From JBBQVS01 sp964250805 (GTDB lineage: Bacteria; Chloroflexota; Ktedonobacteria; Ktedonobacterales; Ktedonobacteraceae), in assembly GCA_964250805.1 (NCBI GenBank), contig CAXUHG010000009.1:13111-77110 (forward strand): a DNA stretch of 64,000 nucleotides, written 5' to 3'. Positions 55,862-64,000 of this stretch are shown here, in pieces (the stretch's first letter is position 1; each line of letters opens with the position of its first letter). A model generated the notes under the pieces. It did not search any database, was not told where the DNA came from, and saw only the letters and a list, made by a program, of their open reading frames with translations. The position numbers and the translations under genes were made by a program.

Positions 55862-56362
55862 CAGTGCCCGCCAGGTGATGCTTGACGTAGTTGGGCAATG
55901 AGGATGGCACTGCCTGCTTGCTCTGTTTCTTTGTTCTTGATCTTGACAAACCCTTATGTCAGGTACGATACTTTAGAGAGACGCAGTATTGTTGCTCTGA
56001 CAAAATATCTCATTCTTCACTGCTGGAGAAAACACATGTCTATCCGATATTGACGCTGTCTTTCTTGTACATCTCTTCTTGAAGCATCCCTTACTTGTCA
56101 TTTTATTGATGAGTATCCTTCCCATCAGCTCAAGTATATCTTCCGTTTTTACACTCCCTCTTACACATCTCTTTGTATTCCCTCTCTTCGCTCGCCCCCT
56201 TCTGCACAGATGTCTCTTTGTGTCTCATTTATCTTCACAAAGAGTGGGGTAGTAATTCTCTTGTTTCCAACTGGGCATTTATTCTTGGATGTGTGTCCAC
56301 AGGGCTAGCACAACACAATTGGAAGAGTTACACCCACTTCTCGCGCGAAAGGGTTCTTTTTT

Positions 56363-57607
56363 ATGACAAGTAATCAGAGGAAGCAACAATCTCTCATGAG
56401 GCTGTTTACTTCACTAAACCATCGTCCATTCGCTCTCTTGTGGAGTGGGCAAAGCATTTCTCTTCTAGGAGATGCAATTTACCAAGTAACTTTAGCATGG
56501 TGGGTCTTACAAAAAACGGGGTCGGCAGTCATTGTGGCAACCGTGTTTATCTTCTCATTCACTCCAATGGTTCTTTTTCTGCTTCTAGGTGGAGTGGTTG
56601 TAGATCGCTTTCCCCGTATGCAACTCATGCTTAGCTCGGATGTTCTCCGTGGTCTCGTTGTGAGTGTGGTAGCACTGCTTGCCTTCACACAGCATTTGCA
56701 AGTATGGCATATCTATATGGCAAGTCTGTTGTTTGGTTTCGTTGATGCGTTCTTTCAACCAGCCTACACCGCAGCAATTCCGGAGATGATGCCAATGCAC
56801 CTGCTACCGAGCGCAAACTCCCTCACAAGTATGAGCGCAAATATTACGGGTATCCTAGGACCGGGACTTGGCGCATTCATTGTCCTTCTTGGAGGAACAC
56901 CACTTGCGTTTGCTCTTGACGGTCTTTCCTTTTTTATCTCAGCAGCATGTGTTGTGCCTCTTGTTCGTTCCTCACAGCCGCCAGTGGTAGATGGAGAACA
57001 GAAACATATCCTTTATGACATGCAAGAAGGAATCAAAATCGTTTTGGCTTCACCTTGGCTCTGGGTCAATATTGCCGTTGCTTCCGTGACGACGCTAACC
57101 AATAGCGCACCTTACTTCGTCACGATGCCGTTTCTTGTGAAAGAAAGGTTACATGCAGGGGTGGGCACATTAGGTTTCATCTACTCTCTGACTGCAATTG
57201 GTTCAATCATTGCAGCCATTTGGCTTGGGCGTGCAACACGTATTCGACATCGTGGTTTTCTTGCTTTCGGTGCATATGCTCTCAGTGGTGTCGTAGGAAT
57301 TGCGTTTGGTTTACCACTTCCACTCGTCGTAATTCTGTGTGTTGCTGGGCTAGGAGGAGCATTCGGTTCGATTGGAGAACTGATCTGGACGAACACGTTA
57401 CAGGAGTTGGTGCCACGTGACAAACTCGGACGCGTATCAAGCATTGATCTTCTTTGTACTCGTGTCCCATTGCCAATTGGCTATGCTATCGCAGGGGTGG
57501 CAACTCAACACTTTGGACCAGCAACAGTATTTCTTGTTGCCGGTTCAATCACAGCGTGTGTTTGCCTCCTTGGATTAGCACATCCAGTAATTAGAAAAGT
57601 AGAGTAG
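56363..57607 (+). CDS. MFS efflux transporter, transposon cargo
   Basis: 414 residues, about 12 helices. HRPFALLWSGQSISLLGDAI at the start, GGVVVDRFPRMQLMLSSDVL for motif A, PSANSLTSMSANITGILGPG. Macrolide/drug exporter-like MFS_3 member. It lies 18 bp from the transposase end, convergent. Likely a passenger that gives efflux; substrate not deducible. A start at 56396 (Met12) is also possible. Confidence 0.85.
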   Translation: MTSNQRKQQSLMRLFTSLNHRPFALLWSGQSISLLGDAIYQVTLAWWVLQKTGSAVIVATVFIFSFTPMVLFLLLGGVVVDRFPRMQLMLSSDVLRGLVVSVVALLAFTQHLQVWHIYMASLLFGFVDAFFQPAYTAAIPEMMPMHLLPSANSLTSMSANITGILGPGLGAFIVLLGGTPLAFALDGLSFFISAACVVPLVRSSQPPVVDGEQKHILYDMQEGIKIVLASPWLWVNIAVASVTTLTNSAPYFVTMPFLVKERLHAGVGTLGFIYSLTAIGSIIAAIWLGRATRIRHRGFLAFGAYALSGVVGIAFGLPLPLVVILCVAGLGGAFGSIGELIWTNTLQELVPRDKLGRVSSIDLLCTRVPLPIGYAIAGVATQHFGPATVFLVAGSITACVCLLGLAHPVIRKVE

Positions 57608-57625
57608 CTTTTTCTTTTGCTCGAT

Positions 57626-59377
57626 TTAAGGAAAGAGTGTTGCTTGATACATTCCTTCATGAGCAACACGCTTTTTCCGAGGGACGTAATCAGGGAGACG
57701 TCGGACCATATGCCATTCGACCTCTCCCTGCTGCCACAACCAAAGTTGAGATGACCGATATTGTGTTTCAAAATGGTAAGGTTCTTTAATATTACGCAAA
57801 TGCTTTTCGTCGGGTTGGTACTGCACCGCATACTGAGAGAGCGGTTCATCTCCATATTCCACTGTCAAATGCTCTTTGGAAAGCCAAATTGTTGCCTTTC
57901 GCTTCGCAAGACCAAGCTCGCCGTAGAGTTTCCAGTGCCGAAACCTGAAATACCCATGCGGGTTTAATTGGCGGACAAAGCGCGTCGAGTAAAAAATATG
58001 ATCGAGTTGCTCCGGTCGCCATACTTTCCCTTGCACCCAGCCGAGAACTTCTGCTGGAGAGTGCCGATTGTCTTCACGATGACGATGCGCGTAGTGGACT
58101 TGATAGTTGTAATCGGCAACCCAGCGGTCATGCTCGACACGCATTTCTTCCCAAGTTCTCGCTTTTTTGAAGTGATAGTCTCCCATGCGTCTTTGTATGT
58201 TAAACGTCGTCTCGATAAAACTCATCCACGGCTGGCGTTTGGCGATGAATTCCTTGCGAATACCAAGCGATTCGTAAATTTTCATGGCTTGCTTCGCTTT
58301 GAAGATTGACCCGTTATCGCTCACTAAGGCTTCTGGCGCACCATGCAGCCGAATAGCTGAGTAGAGAACAATGAGGTACGCAGTCAAATCCTGCTTTGGA
58401 GAGAGGGCACTGGAGATGATTGCGCGGCTAAAATTGTCCATGATCGTGATGGAATAAATCGGGTCAGGACCGAGTAAATGGTCTTCAATGTAGCGTATGT
58501 CAACCGTCCATCGCTCGTGCCTCCTCGTCGCTTTAAAAGGCATCGTTTTGGGTTCGTGTGGCTCTTTTTGTGGCCCTTTCATCCCGTAGAGTTTCCGATT
58601 CAGTTGTAATATGCGGCTGCACGTCCTAGGCGAGAGTCGAATACCAATCTCCTTGAGAGCAGCATGGACGCGCCACTCGCCAAGCTCTGGATTTTCTTGT
58701 AATTTGCGAACTTCGTTGATGGCGTCTAGCGTGACCTTTCGCTTGGGGTGCTTGGGTGCATGACTCTTGTCATCAAGCCCTTTCACGCCCTCCTCAATCC
58801 AGCGTTTGAGAACCGTATAGACAGTCTGCCTGCTCGTTTCAAGGTACTGAGCAATGCTGTTGATACGAAGCCCTTCTGCGTGCAGTCGTATCACCGCAAG
58901 TCGGCGTTCAGCGGGATCGTCATTTTCTGCATACGGTGGATAGCGTCGGCTTTTGCGCTCTCGTGGTGGGTTCTCGGCAAGAATCGACTGAACCGTATGA
59001 TGAGACGGTCTGCGATTATATCGAACGAAGCACACATCGGCAATTTCACGGAAATGAAGGAAGGGAAACTCGGTCTTGAGTTCGACCACGGCGAGACGAA
59101 GAGCGGTGGGAATACTGCGATGCAGGTCCTCTCGTTGCTTCACGGTTGGAGTGAACAGGCTACCCATGCCTTGCTCCTCGAACCGCTCAACCTGTCGATA
59201 GAGTGTGCGCTTGACTTCGTGCGTCTCTTTTGCACGCTCCCCTGGCGTTTCAGAAAAAAGGACGACGGGCCTAATCAACTCATATGTGCGTTGCTCCGGC
59301 CACAAGGTCCGTTGCTGAATGGTTTGCCAGTCGTCAGTTCGTTCAATACGAGGTTGCTTTTCCTTACGCGTAGGCAT
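57626..59377 (-). CDS. IS481-like DDE transposase with rve and Mu-C-type regions
   Basis: 583 residues. Two HTH regions (INSIAQYLETSRQTVYTVLK then LGEWRVHAALKEIGIRLSPR), the integrase core with D in RWTVDIRYIEDHL, D in ALVSDNGSIFKA and E in MSFIETTFNIQRR, and a Mu-type C-terminal region (WRPEQLDHIFYSTRFVRQL). Longer than usual IS481 transposases. Sole transposase of the 3.7-kb element. Confidence 0.88.
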   Translation of the reverse strand: MPTRKEKQPRIERTDDWQTIQQRTLWPEQRTYELIRPVVLFSETPGERAKETHEVKRTLYRQVERFEEQGMGSLFTPTVKQREDLHRSIPTALRLAVVELKTEFPFLHFREIADVCFVRYNRRPSHHTVQSILAENPPRERKSRRYPPYAENDDPAERRLAVIRLHAEGLRINSIAQYLETSRQTVYTVLKRWIEEGVKGLDDKSHAPKHPKRKVTLDAINEVRKLQENPELGEWRVHAALKEIGIRLSPRTCSRILQLNRKLYGMKGPQKEPHEPKTMPFKATRRHERWTVDIRYIEDHLLGPDPIYSITIMDNFSRAIISSALSPKQDLTAYLIVLYSAIRLHGAPEALVSDNGSIFKAKQAMKIYESLGIRKEFIAKRQPWMSFIETTFNIQRRMGDYHFKKARTWEEMRVEHDRWVADYNYQVHYAHRHREDNRHSPAEVLGWVQGKVWRPEQLDHIFYSTRFVRQLNPHGYFRFRHWKLYGELGLAKRKATIWLSKEHLTVEYGDEPLSQYAVQYQPDEKHLRNIKEPYHFETQYRSSQLWLWQQGEVEWHMVRRLPDYVPRKKRVAHEGMYQATLFP

Positions 59378-59588
59378 GGCTTCTCCCTCCCTAAAGCCTT
59401 ACAAAAAGTGCGTCGTGTTGTCTGTACATCCTACGCTAAACACGCACATATTGACAAGAGGTAAGATTGCGATGCCTTTCTGTTGACCCCAATGTATCAT
59501 GCCTTACAGAAGAGGGTTTTGGCAAGCAGGCAGTGCCATCCTCATTGCCCAACTACGTCAAGCATCACCTGGCGGGCACTGACTTGTA

Positions 59589-60660
59589 ATCCGTTTATCG
59601 ATACGACAGAATGAGAATCTACTGGTGCTAGATTCGCGAGTAGATTCGTTGCTGAAGGCGTCTCTGTTTCAACTCTTGTGTTTGTATCGCTCGTTGAAAG
59701 AGGCTGACCGTCTCGGTGTAAAGAATCTTGTGGGTCAAGAGGCAGCCGAGAAGAGGAGGTGCTCACCTTTTCGGTTGGTTTTGTACTCAAGGAAGAATCT
59801 TGTGTGCTTGCCCCAGAAGATTCGCTTCTGCTTTCGGTATATACCGTGTCGCCAGTGGTTGTGCCTGTTTGTCCTACTTGGAAGTTCTTCGCTACGTGAG
59901 AAGTCTCTTTGAGGTGCCAGTCTTCTGCTGCTCTCCTTGCGAAGGAAAGCATCTCTTCGGTCATGCGTTCCACAATCTGTTCGTCGCTCTCTACTCCAAC
60001 CGATGAGAGGATCGTTTGAAGTGAGGCACAGAAATGAGGAACAGGAGATGCTTGTGGAACTTCTTCGAGGACTCTCTCGTCGTCATGAGTCTTTGGCAGT
60101 GACGTATCTCCTGGCGTCGAGCAATGAATAAGATGTTCGGAAATTTGCTCAACCAGGAGATGTGCCTGTCGGCGACCATAGCGCATCTTGAATTGTTCGA
60201 GTTGTTCTGATAATCCTTCTGGAATGTGATAGGATGCAAGCGGAAGTACGAGAATGAGACGCTTGTGCCGCTGTACTGTCTGTTCAGTCGTAAAGAGGAG
60301 TCCAATCGCTTTGAAGAATGTATAGTGTAGATGAGTTGTCTCATAGGCGAGATGAAGCTTTTGACTCAAATCATTAATTCCCGTAAAATATCCAACTGCC
60401 GCGTCATCGTCGTGTTCTTCTTCAGGGAAAGAAAGTATATGCGTCCACGCTGTGGGAAGCTTAATTGTCGCATTGTGTAATAGACCAATCAAAAATGGTT
60501 TCCATGCTGTTCGCGATGATGGGAACAATCTCTGAAGGGTTCGTATAGTGATGAAATCCAGACCAGCATGCAGCAGCTTCGCTTCATCGCTCTCTGAAGG
60601 AAATGTCTGGAGGTTTTCTTTCCTCTGCTGTACAAGTGTAGATGAGACCGTCAATGCCAT
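59589..60660 (-). pseudogene. 5' part of a probable replication gene split by a transposon
   Basis: From ATG 60660 (AAAGGAG 6 nt upstream; a GTG at 60678 is less likely). About 357 codons: LQTFPSESDEAKLLHAGLDF, FLIGLLHNATIKLPTAWTHI, YFTGINDLSQKLHLAYETTH, then a Ser/Thr-rich stretch up to SINGLQ. The present frame continues 16 codons into the transposon (ARQVMLDVVGQ) and stops at 59542. Its place above a DnaC-type loader suggests a replication role; no family recognised. Confidence 0.75.
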
Positions 60661-60794
60661 GTTCTGCTCCTTTCTCACATAACTCCTTGTTTGTATTCGC
60701 TCCGTTCACCGAGTGAATGTTTCGTCTCTTGGCATAGTTTTTAGCGTAAGCTTCGTATATGTCAGAGGTTGTGTTCCTGTTGTCCTCCTTCTGA

Positions 60795-61046
60795 TTACGA
60801 CACCAATGCCTCTAACCAAGCAGCAAGTTCAGTCAGCTTCATTCGACGAGGGGCCTCTGACCGATCAAATGGATCACTCACCTCAATCTGTCGCAACTCG
60901 GAAACGGTATGAACATGGGCGTACATTCCGTACAGGAGATCGAGAAAACGTTCAAGGTCGCTATTCGTCCATCCAGCAGGGCAGCCACCGAACGTTTTGA
61001 GCAACCGCTTCCGTTTCGCGGGAGTCATCGTCTTTGCAGTTGTCAT
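60795..61046 (-). CDS. Small unknown protein upstream of the split replication gene
   Basis: 83 residues from ATG 61046 (GGAG about 10 nt upstream; earlier starts at 61067 or a TTG at 61130 are possible). TPAKRKRLLKTFGGCPAGWT then LERFLDLLYGMYAHVHTVSE; ends LTELAAWLEALVS. Helical, basic N-terminus. No family recognised. Confidence 0.5.
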   Translation of the reverse strand: MTTAKTMTPAKRKRLLKTFGGCPAGWTNSDLERFLDLLYGMYAHVHTVSELRQIEVSDPFDRSEAPRRMKLTELAAWLEALVS

Positions 61047-61862
61047 AGCTCGTCGTTCTCCATCCATTCTTGGAAATAGGCTTCTTTTAGAAACAATACT
61101 GCCTGCTTTGTATGAGCGTGAGTAGACCAACCTCTATTTGTCTCTGTAGAAGTGCATTGCCATGACATGTGCTTCACATCTATCAGCGATGTTTGTTCCC
61201 GATAAGAGCATGGCAATCATGCTTTCTTTTGCAGACTTGTGTAGGCATTACGCCCTACCCTACCCTGTCTATCGGTAAGATAACATGATCCTAAGCCACC
61301 TACCAACAACGTGTGTAGCACTGACAAGAACATATGTACCGGCGAATACCTCTAAAATAAGGTGAAAAGTGTCAACATAAGCTCATCAATATATGTAGTG
61401 AGTAGGGTGTGAGGAGAACTCTACAAGGAGTACTGTACCGAATGGAGGAAGAGATGGTGGCCTGAAAGATGGGGATTGTCCTCACTTCATACTCCCTACA
61501 TCACATATGGAACTTTCATCTCTCGCAGGAAGTAGTAGGTTTTGAAGAGGGTAAACGGAAGCTGTGTCGTCAATATGGACGTCGAGACGTGGTACGAAAA
61601 GACCGGATAATCCAGGGACAAATGCGAGAAGTCATGTGAGCTTACATAACCACACACAGCGTGAACGCTTCAAGAGAGCAGAAGTGATTTCTCGCATTGT
61701 CTTTTCTCGTGATTACAATAGGTTGATGTTCTCGTCAAGAGAAAGGTGTTCATGCGTAATAGCATTTTCCATGTGATTTCTCCTTTTATTGGTCGATATC
61801 TCTCTATAGTGAGAGAAGTACATCTTTTTTTAGAGGTTGAAGTACTCCGCCAAGTTCTCTCT
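61047..61862. other. Long spacer between integrase end and small gene
   Basis: About 800 bp with no convincing gene on either strand. The plus-strand frames at 61564-61946 have no homology feel. It could hold the attachment site of the element, but no repeat partner was found in the window. Confidence 0.4.
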
Positions 61863-63113
61863 TTATGCCAGCTGCATCTTTTCTTTGTTCATTGCCCTGA
61901 AGCCTCTTCGTCGCTCCTGCTGGCTCCCGGACATGCGCGTGGGTAGATGGTCGCCAGGGCTATACTTCCTCTTCTGCTCCTGAATATCATCGTCGTTCAT
62001 GTGCATGTATAACTTCACGGTTGTCATGTCTTCATGTCCTAACAATTCTTGTAGGCTGAACGGGTCATTGCCCAATTTCAGGTAGCGAATCGCAAAGGTA
62101 TGCCGCAAAATGTGCGGGCTGACGCGCTTGTGAGTGATCCCTGCTCGCTGTCGGAGACGCTTGAAGAGCATTTCAACACCGTTTTTTGTGAGCTGGCTTC
62201 GCGTTTCAGAAAGAAACAGATGCTCTTCGTCGGAGCTGCCCCACTCGCTCAATTCGTCTGCATCGGGACGATGGCGGTCCAGGTAGTAATACACATGGCG
62301 TTGACAGACATTTCCAAGAGCGATTCTCCGCTCCTTTGACCCTTTTCCCTTCACCGTAATGACCCCATGCTTGCGGTCTAAGGCATCCACGCGGAGATTA
62401 CATAACTCAGACACTCGAATACCAGTATCATAGAATAACCATAAAATGGCACTGTTCCGTACCGCCGCTCGTTCAGCAAAAGGACCTGTTTCGTTCGGGG
62501 GAGTACATGCTTTCAAGAGGTGTTCAAACTCCTCAGCGGTAATGGTTTGAATGAGTGGCCTGCCAACTTTTGGAAACGTCACTTGATCGAATACGTTCCG
62601 TTCGACCATCCCACGACGCGTGAGCCAGTGGAAAAAAGCACGAGCTGAGCGAGCATACGTCTGGATAGTGCGTTCGCTGCGGACTTTGCCACGCTTCCCT
62701 GGCTTCTTTCGCATGTAAGCGAACCAGCCACTGATAGCGGGGGCATCAATCTCGCTAATCAAGGTGATCTCATGTTCCTGCTTTAGGCAGGTTTGCAACA
62801 ATCCCAGTGCTGTTCTATGCCATTCTAACGTTTTGCTACTATGATTCCCTCCTTCGTGGTCTTGAAGGTAGCTTTCGATAGCATCTTCGAGAGTGACTGC
62901 GTTTCGAGGTTTGTCCTGAGAACTTGCCCCTTTTGCTTGTAGTTGAACAGGTGATCTGCTCTTCTGTTGAATGCGCTCTTGCTTTTGCGTATTGAGCTTT
63001 GCCCGTTGTGCGAATGAGCGAGCCTCTGTCACACTCTCCGCTCCATGCTTGGGTATTACACTCCTCTTTTCGACAAGCGATTCTCCGACGATTTTTGACC
63101 TCTTTGTTCCCAT
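61863..63113 (-). CDS. Tyrosine recombinase/integrase (XerC/D-like)
   Basis: 416 residues. A ~70-residue basic N-terminal extension (KRSKIVGESLVEKRS...KLNTQKQERIQQKS), core-binding domain (TLEWHRTALGLLQTCLKQEH), and a complete catalytic set: TGIRVSELCNLR, HILRHTFAIRYLKLG, LGHEDMTTVKLYMHM. Integrase of the plasmid/ICE-like module that includes the loader and the split gene. Compare the degenerate recombinase at 21881. Confidence 0.9.
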   Translation of the reverse strand: MGTKRSKIVGESLVEKRSVIPKHGAESVTEARSFAQRAKLNTQKQERIQQKSRSPVQLQAKGASSQDKPRNAVTLEDAIESYLQDHEGGNHSSKTLEWHRTALGLLQTCLKQEHEITLISEIDAPAISGWFAYMRKKPGKRGKVRSERTIQTYARSARAFFHWLTRRGMVERNVFDQVTFPKVGRPLIQTITAEEFEHLLKACTPPNETGPFAERAAVRNSAILWLFYDTGIRVSELCNLRVDALDRKHGVITVKGKGSKERRIALGNVCQRHVYYYLDRHRPDADELSEWGSSDEEHLFLSETRSQLTKNGVEMLFKRLRQRAGITHKRVSPHILRHTFAIRYLKLGNDPFSLQELLGHEDMTTVKLYMHMNDDDIQEQKRKYSPGDHLPTRMSGSQQERRRGFRAMNKEKMQLA

Positions 63114-63654
63114 GATAGGATTGCTCCTTTAAGCATTTACATGCTGCTCTTCCAATTTATCAAAGGAGAAGAGTGAGCAGCCACTTCTTCCGCTAGGAGA
63201 GGAATGGAAACTATAAGAGTGGTGTGAGCAAGTTGGCTCAAACGACATATGGTTTTGTTCCTCCATAAAGAATTACGCAGCAAAAGAGAAATATGCACGG
63301 CGAAAACTACGCATTTTTTTGTACGCTTAAAAGAGCGATATCAATCCTAACGATTATTTCCAATAATGAAGAAAGAAGACATATTCTATGAACTTTGATA
63401 TAGAGGTGTGTCTACAAAGAAATTCCAGAGAGGTGTAATGGATATATGAACTTCTTATAGCCTCAAGTTTCAAATAATTGTCGAACTCTATTTTCGGTGA
63501 AAGGCACTCATTCCTGAAAAGGTGAAACGTTCATCCTGTAGGTGATGAGCAAGACACTTTCGCAAATTGAGGACGGAAATAGATATGCTACCCAAAAAAG
63601 GAGTACCGAAAAAGGGAATGTGATAATGCTGAGCGTGAAGAAGCATCTATAGGC
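63114..63654. other. AT-rich spacer upstream of the CRISPR array
   Basis: No ORF or RNA gene supported; frequent stops on all frames. Confidence 0.5.
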
Positions 63655-63720
63655 TTCGCAAATCCCTCCCCTTTTTGGACAAAAACCGATTTGCGAAAAA
63701 TAGTGTCCTTAGGGTATACT
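63655..63720 (+). promoter_or_regulatory. Promoter-like sequence with hairpin, possible CRISPR leader
   Basis: TTGCGA (63691-63696), 18-bp spacer, TATACT (63715-63720), pointing into the array. The -35 box lies in the inverted repeat TTCGCAAATC / GATTTGCGAA (63655-63664, 63688-63697). This argues for transcription left to right. Confidence 0.45.
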
Positions 63721-63824
63721 ACAGCGAAATAGTGCTACAAACGAAAGCTCTGAGAAGGCCGCCAGAAGGCTTAGAATTGGTAGAATAGAAAATGCCATCC
63801 TCGAAGGACTAAAAAGCTTACTCG

Positions 63825-64000
63825 GTTTCAGAGTGCGACCCGTCTAAGAGGGTACTGCAATTGCAAATACATATAGGCCGCAATAGAACCATCGCTGTTT
63901 CAGAGTGCGACCCGTCTAAGAGGGTACTGCAATTGGCGTCGCGTTCCGTCTCACATTCGGAAGTTTCATGTTTCAGAGTGCGACCCGTCTAAGAGGGTAC
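63825..64000. CRISPR. CRISPR array, first three repeats, cut by the window edge
   Basis: Repeats at 63825-63863, 63897-63935 and 63970-64000 (partial) are identical over about 39 nt: start GTTTCAGAGTGCGACCCGTC, end GTACTGCAATTG. Spacers of 33 and 34 nt are unique. The reverse complement ends in CTGAAAC, as in many type I/III repeats (minus transcription), but a promoter lies on the left (plus transcription). No cas gene is in the window. Spacers show no match to the window by eye. Confidence 0.9.

Larger units (their letters stand above)
55862..59581. mobile_element. 3,720-bp transposon: 60-bp perfect inverted repeats, MFS cargo, IS481-like transposase
   Basis: Ends 55862-55921 and 59522-59581 are exact inverted repeats starting CAGTGCCCGCCAGGTGATGC. 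ACTTGTA is repeated at 55855-55861 and 59582-59588 as a 7-bp target duplication. Inside are a plus-strand MFS gene and a minus-strand DDE transposase, convergent. Deleting the element and one ACTTGTA restores the host gene. Confidence 0.92.

Noticed and set aside
61564..61946. Plus-strand frames downstream of the integrase
   Set aside because: No domain, overlap the 3' end of the integrase, weak starts.
63745..63779. Possible degenerate CRISPR repeat left of the array
   Set aside because: Only AATTG and a few bases agree and the spacing (45 nt) does not fit the 72-73 nt period.

Overview
The window looks like an accessory-rich stretch of a Ktedonobacteria-type genome (phylum Chloroflexota). 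The basis is inference from gene content: an ECF sigma factor paired with a membrane-anchored repeat/propeller protein, a DUF6262 transposon protein, a KGG-repeat protein, several small unknown proteins, many degraded mobile elements and mixed GC content. No rRNA or tRNA gene was seen.

Left part (1-28 kb). A Tn554-type accessory ORF is followed by a giant STAND/NACHT ATPase with a small helical partner, an HNH operon on the minus strand, a HEPN-like protein, and a sigma factor/propeller pair bracketed by two related MITE-like elements. Next come an AraC regulator gene broken by a stop codon beside the reductase it probably controlled, an epoxide hydrolase lacking its N-terminus, a trio of small unknown genes, a Bro-N/DinD protein, a head-to-head pair of paralogous membrane proteins sharing an 80-bp inverted repeat, a degenerate tyrosine recombinase, a serine recombinase, and an MFS transporter flanked by two similar 28-bp dyads. 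MITE-type repeats are scattered throughout; one has an ISL3-like end and an 8-bp duplication, one an IS5-like end and a TTA duplication.

Middle part (28-47 kb). A coherent catabolic block. Ten minus-strand genes encode two class III CoA-transferases, two hot-dog dehydratases, a nitronate monooxygenase-like enzyme, a double acyl-CoA dehydrogenase, an ADP-forming acyl-CoA synthetase, a DUF35 protein, an enoyl-CoA hydratase and a thiolase-fold protein without the usual Cys. A divergent TetR gene precedes a plus-strand Baeyer-Villiger monooxygenase, an HSL-type esterase, a GntR regulator and a CocE/NonD hydrolase. Ketone to ester to acid/alcohol, then CoA activation and beta-oxidation-like cleavage, is the inferred logic.

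Right part (47-64 kb). An IS6-family element joins the end of the CocE gene to a decapitated STAND-TPR gene whose C-terminal domain is a MATCAP/DUF1704-type (HExxxH plus EEGLA) metallopeptidase. This is followed by a 23-residue Asp/Pro/Gly-rich peptide gene, a second stand-alone peptidase gene, a second related 22-residue peptide gene, and a truncated third copy. This peptidase-micropeptide cassette is the best candidate for an undescribed system. Beyond it lies a plasmid/ICE-like module (DnaC-type loader, a probable replication gene, tyrosine integrase). The probable replication gene is split by a 3,720-bp transposon with 60-bp perfect inverted repeats and a 7-bp target duplication; removing the transposon restores one 505-codon frame. 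The window ends inside a CRISPR array with no cas genes in view.
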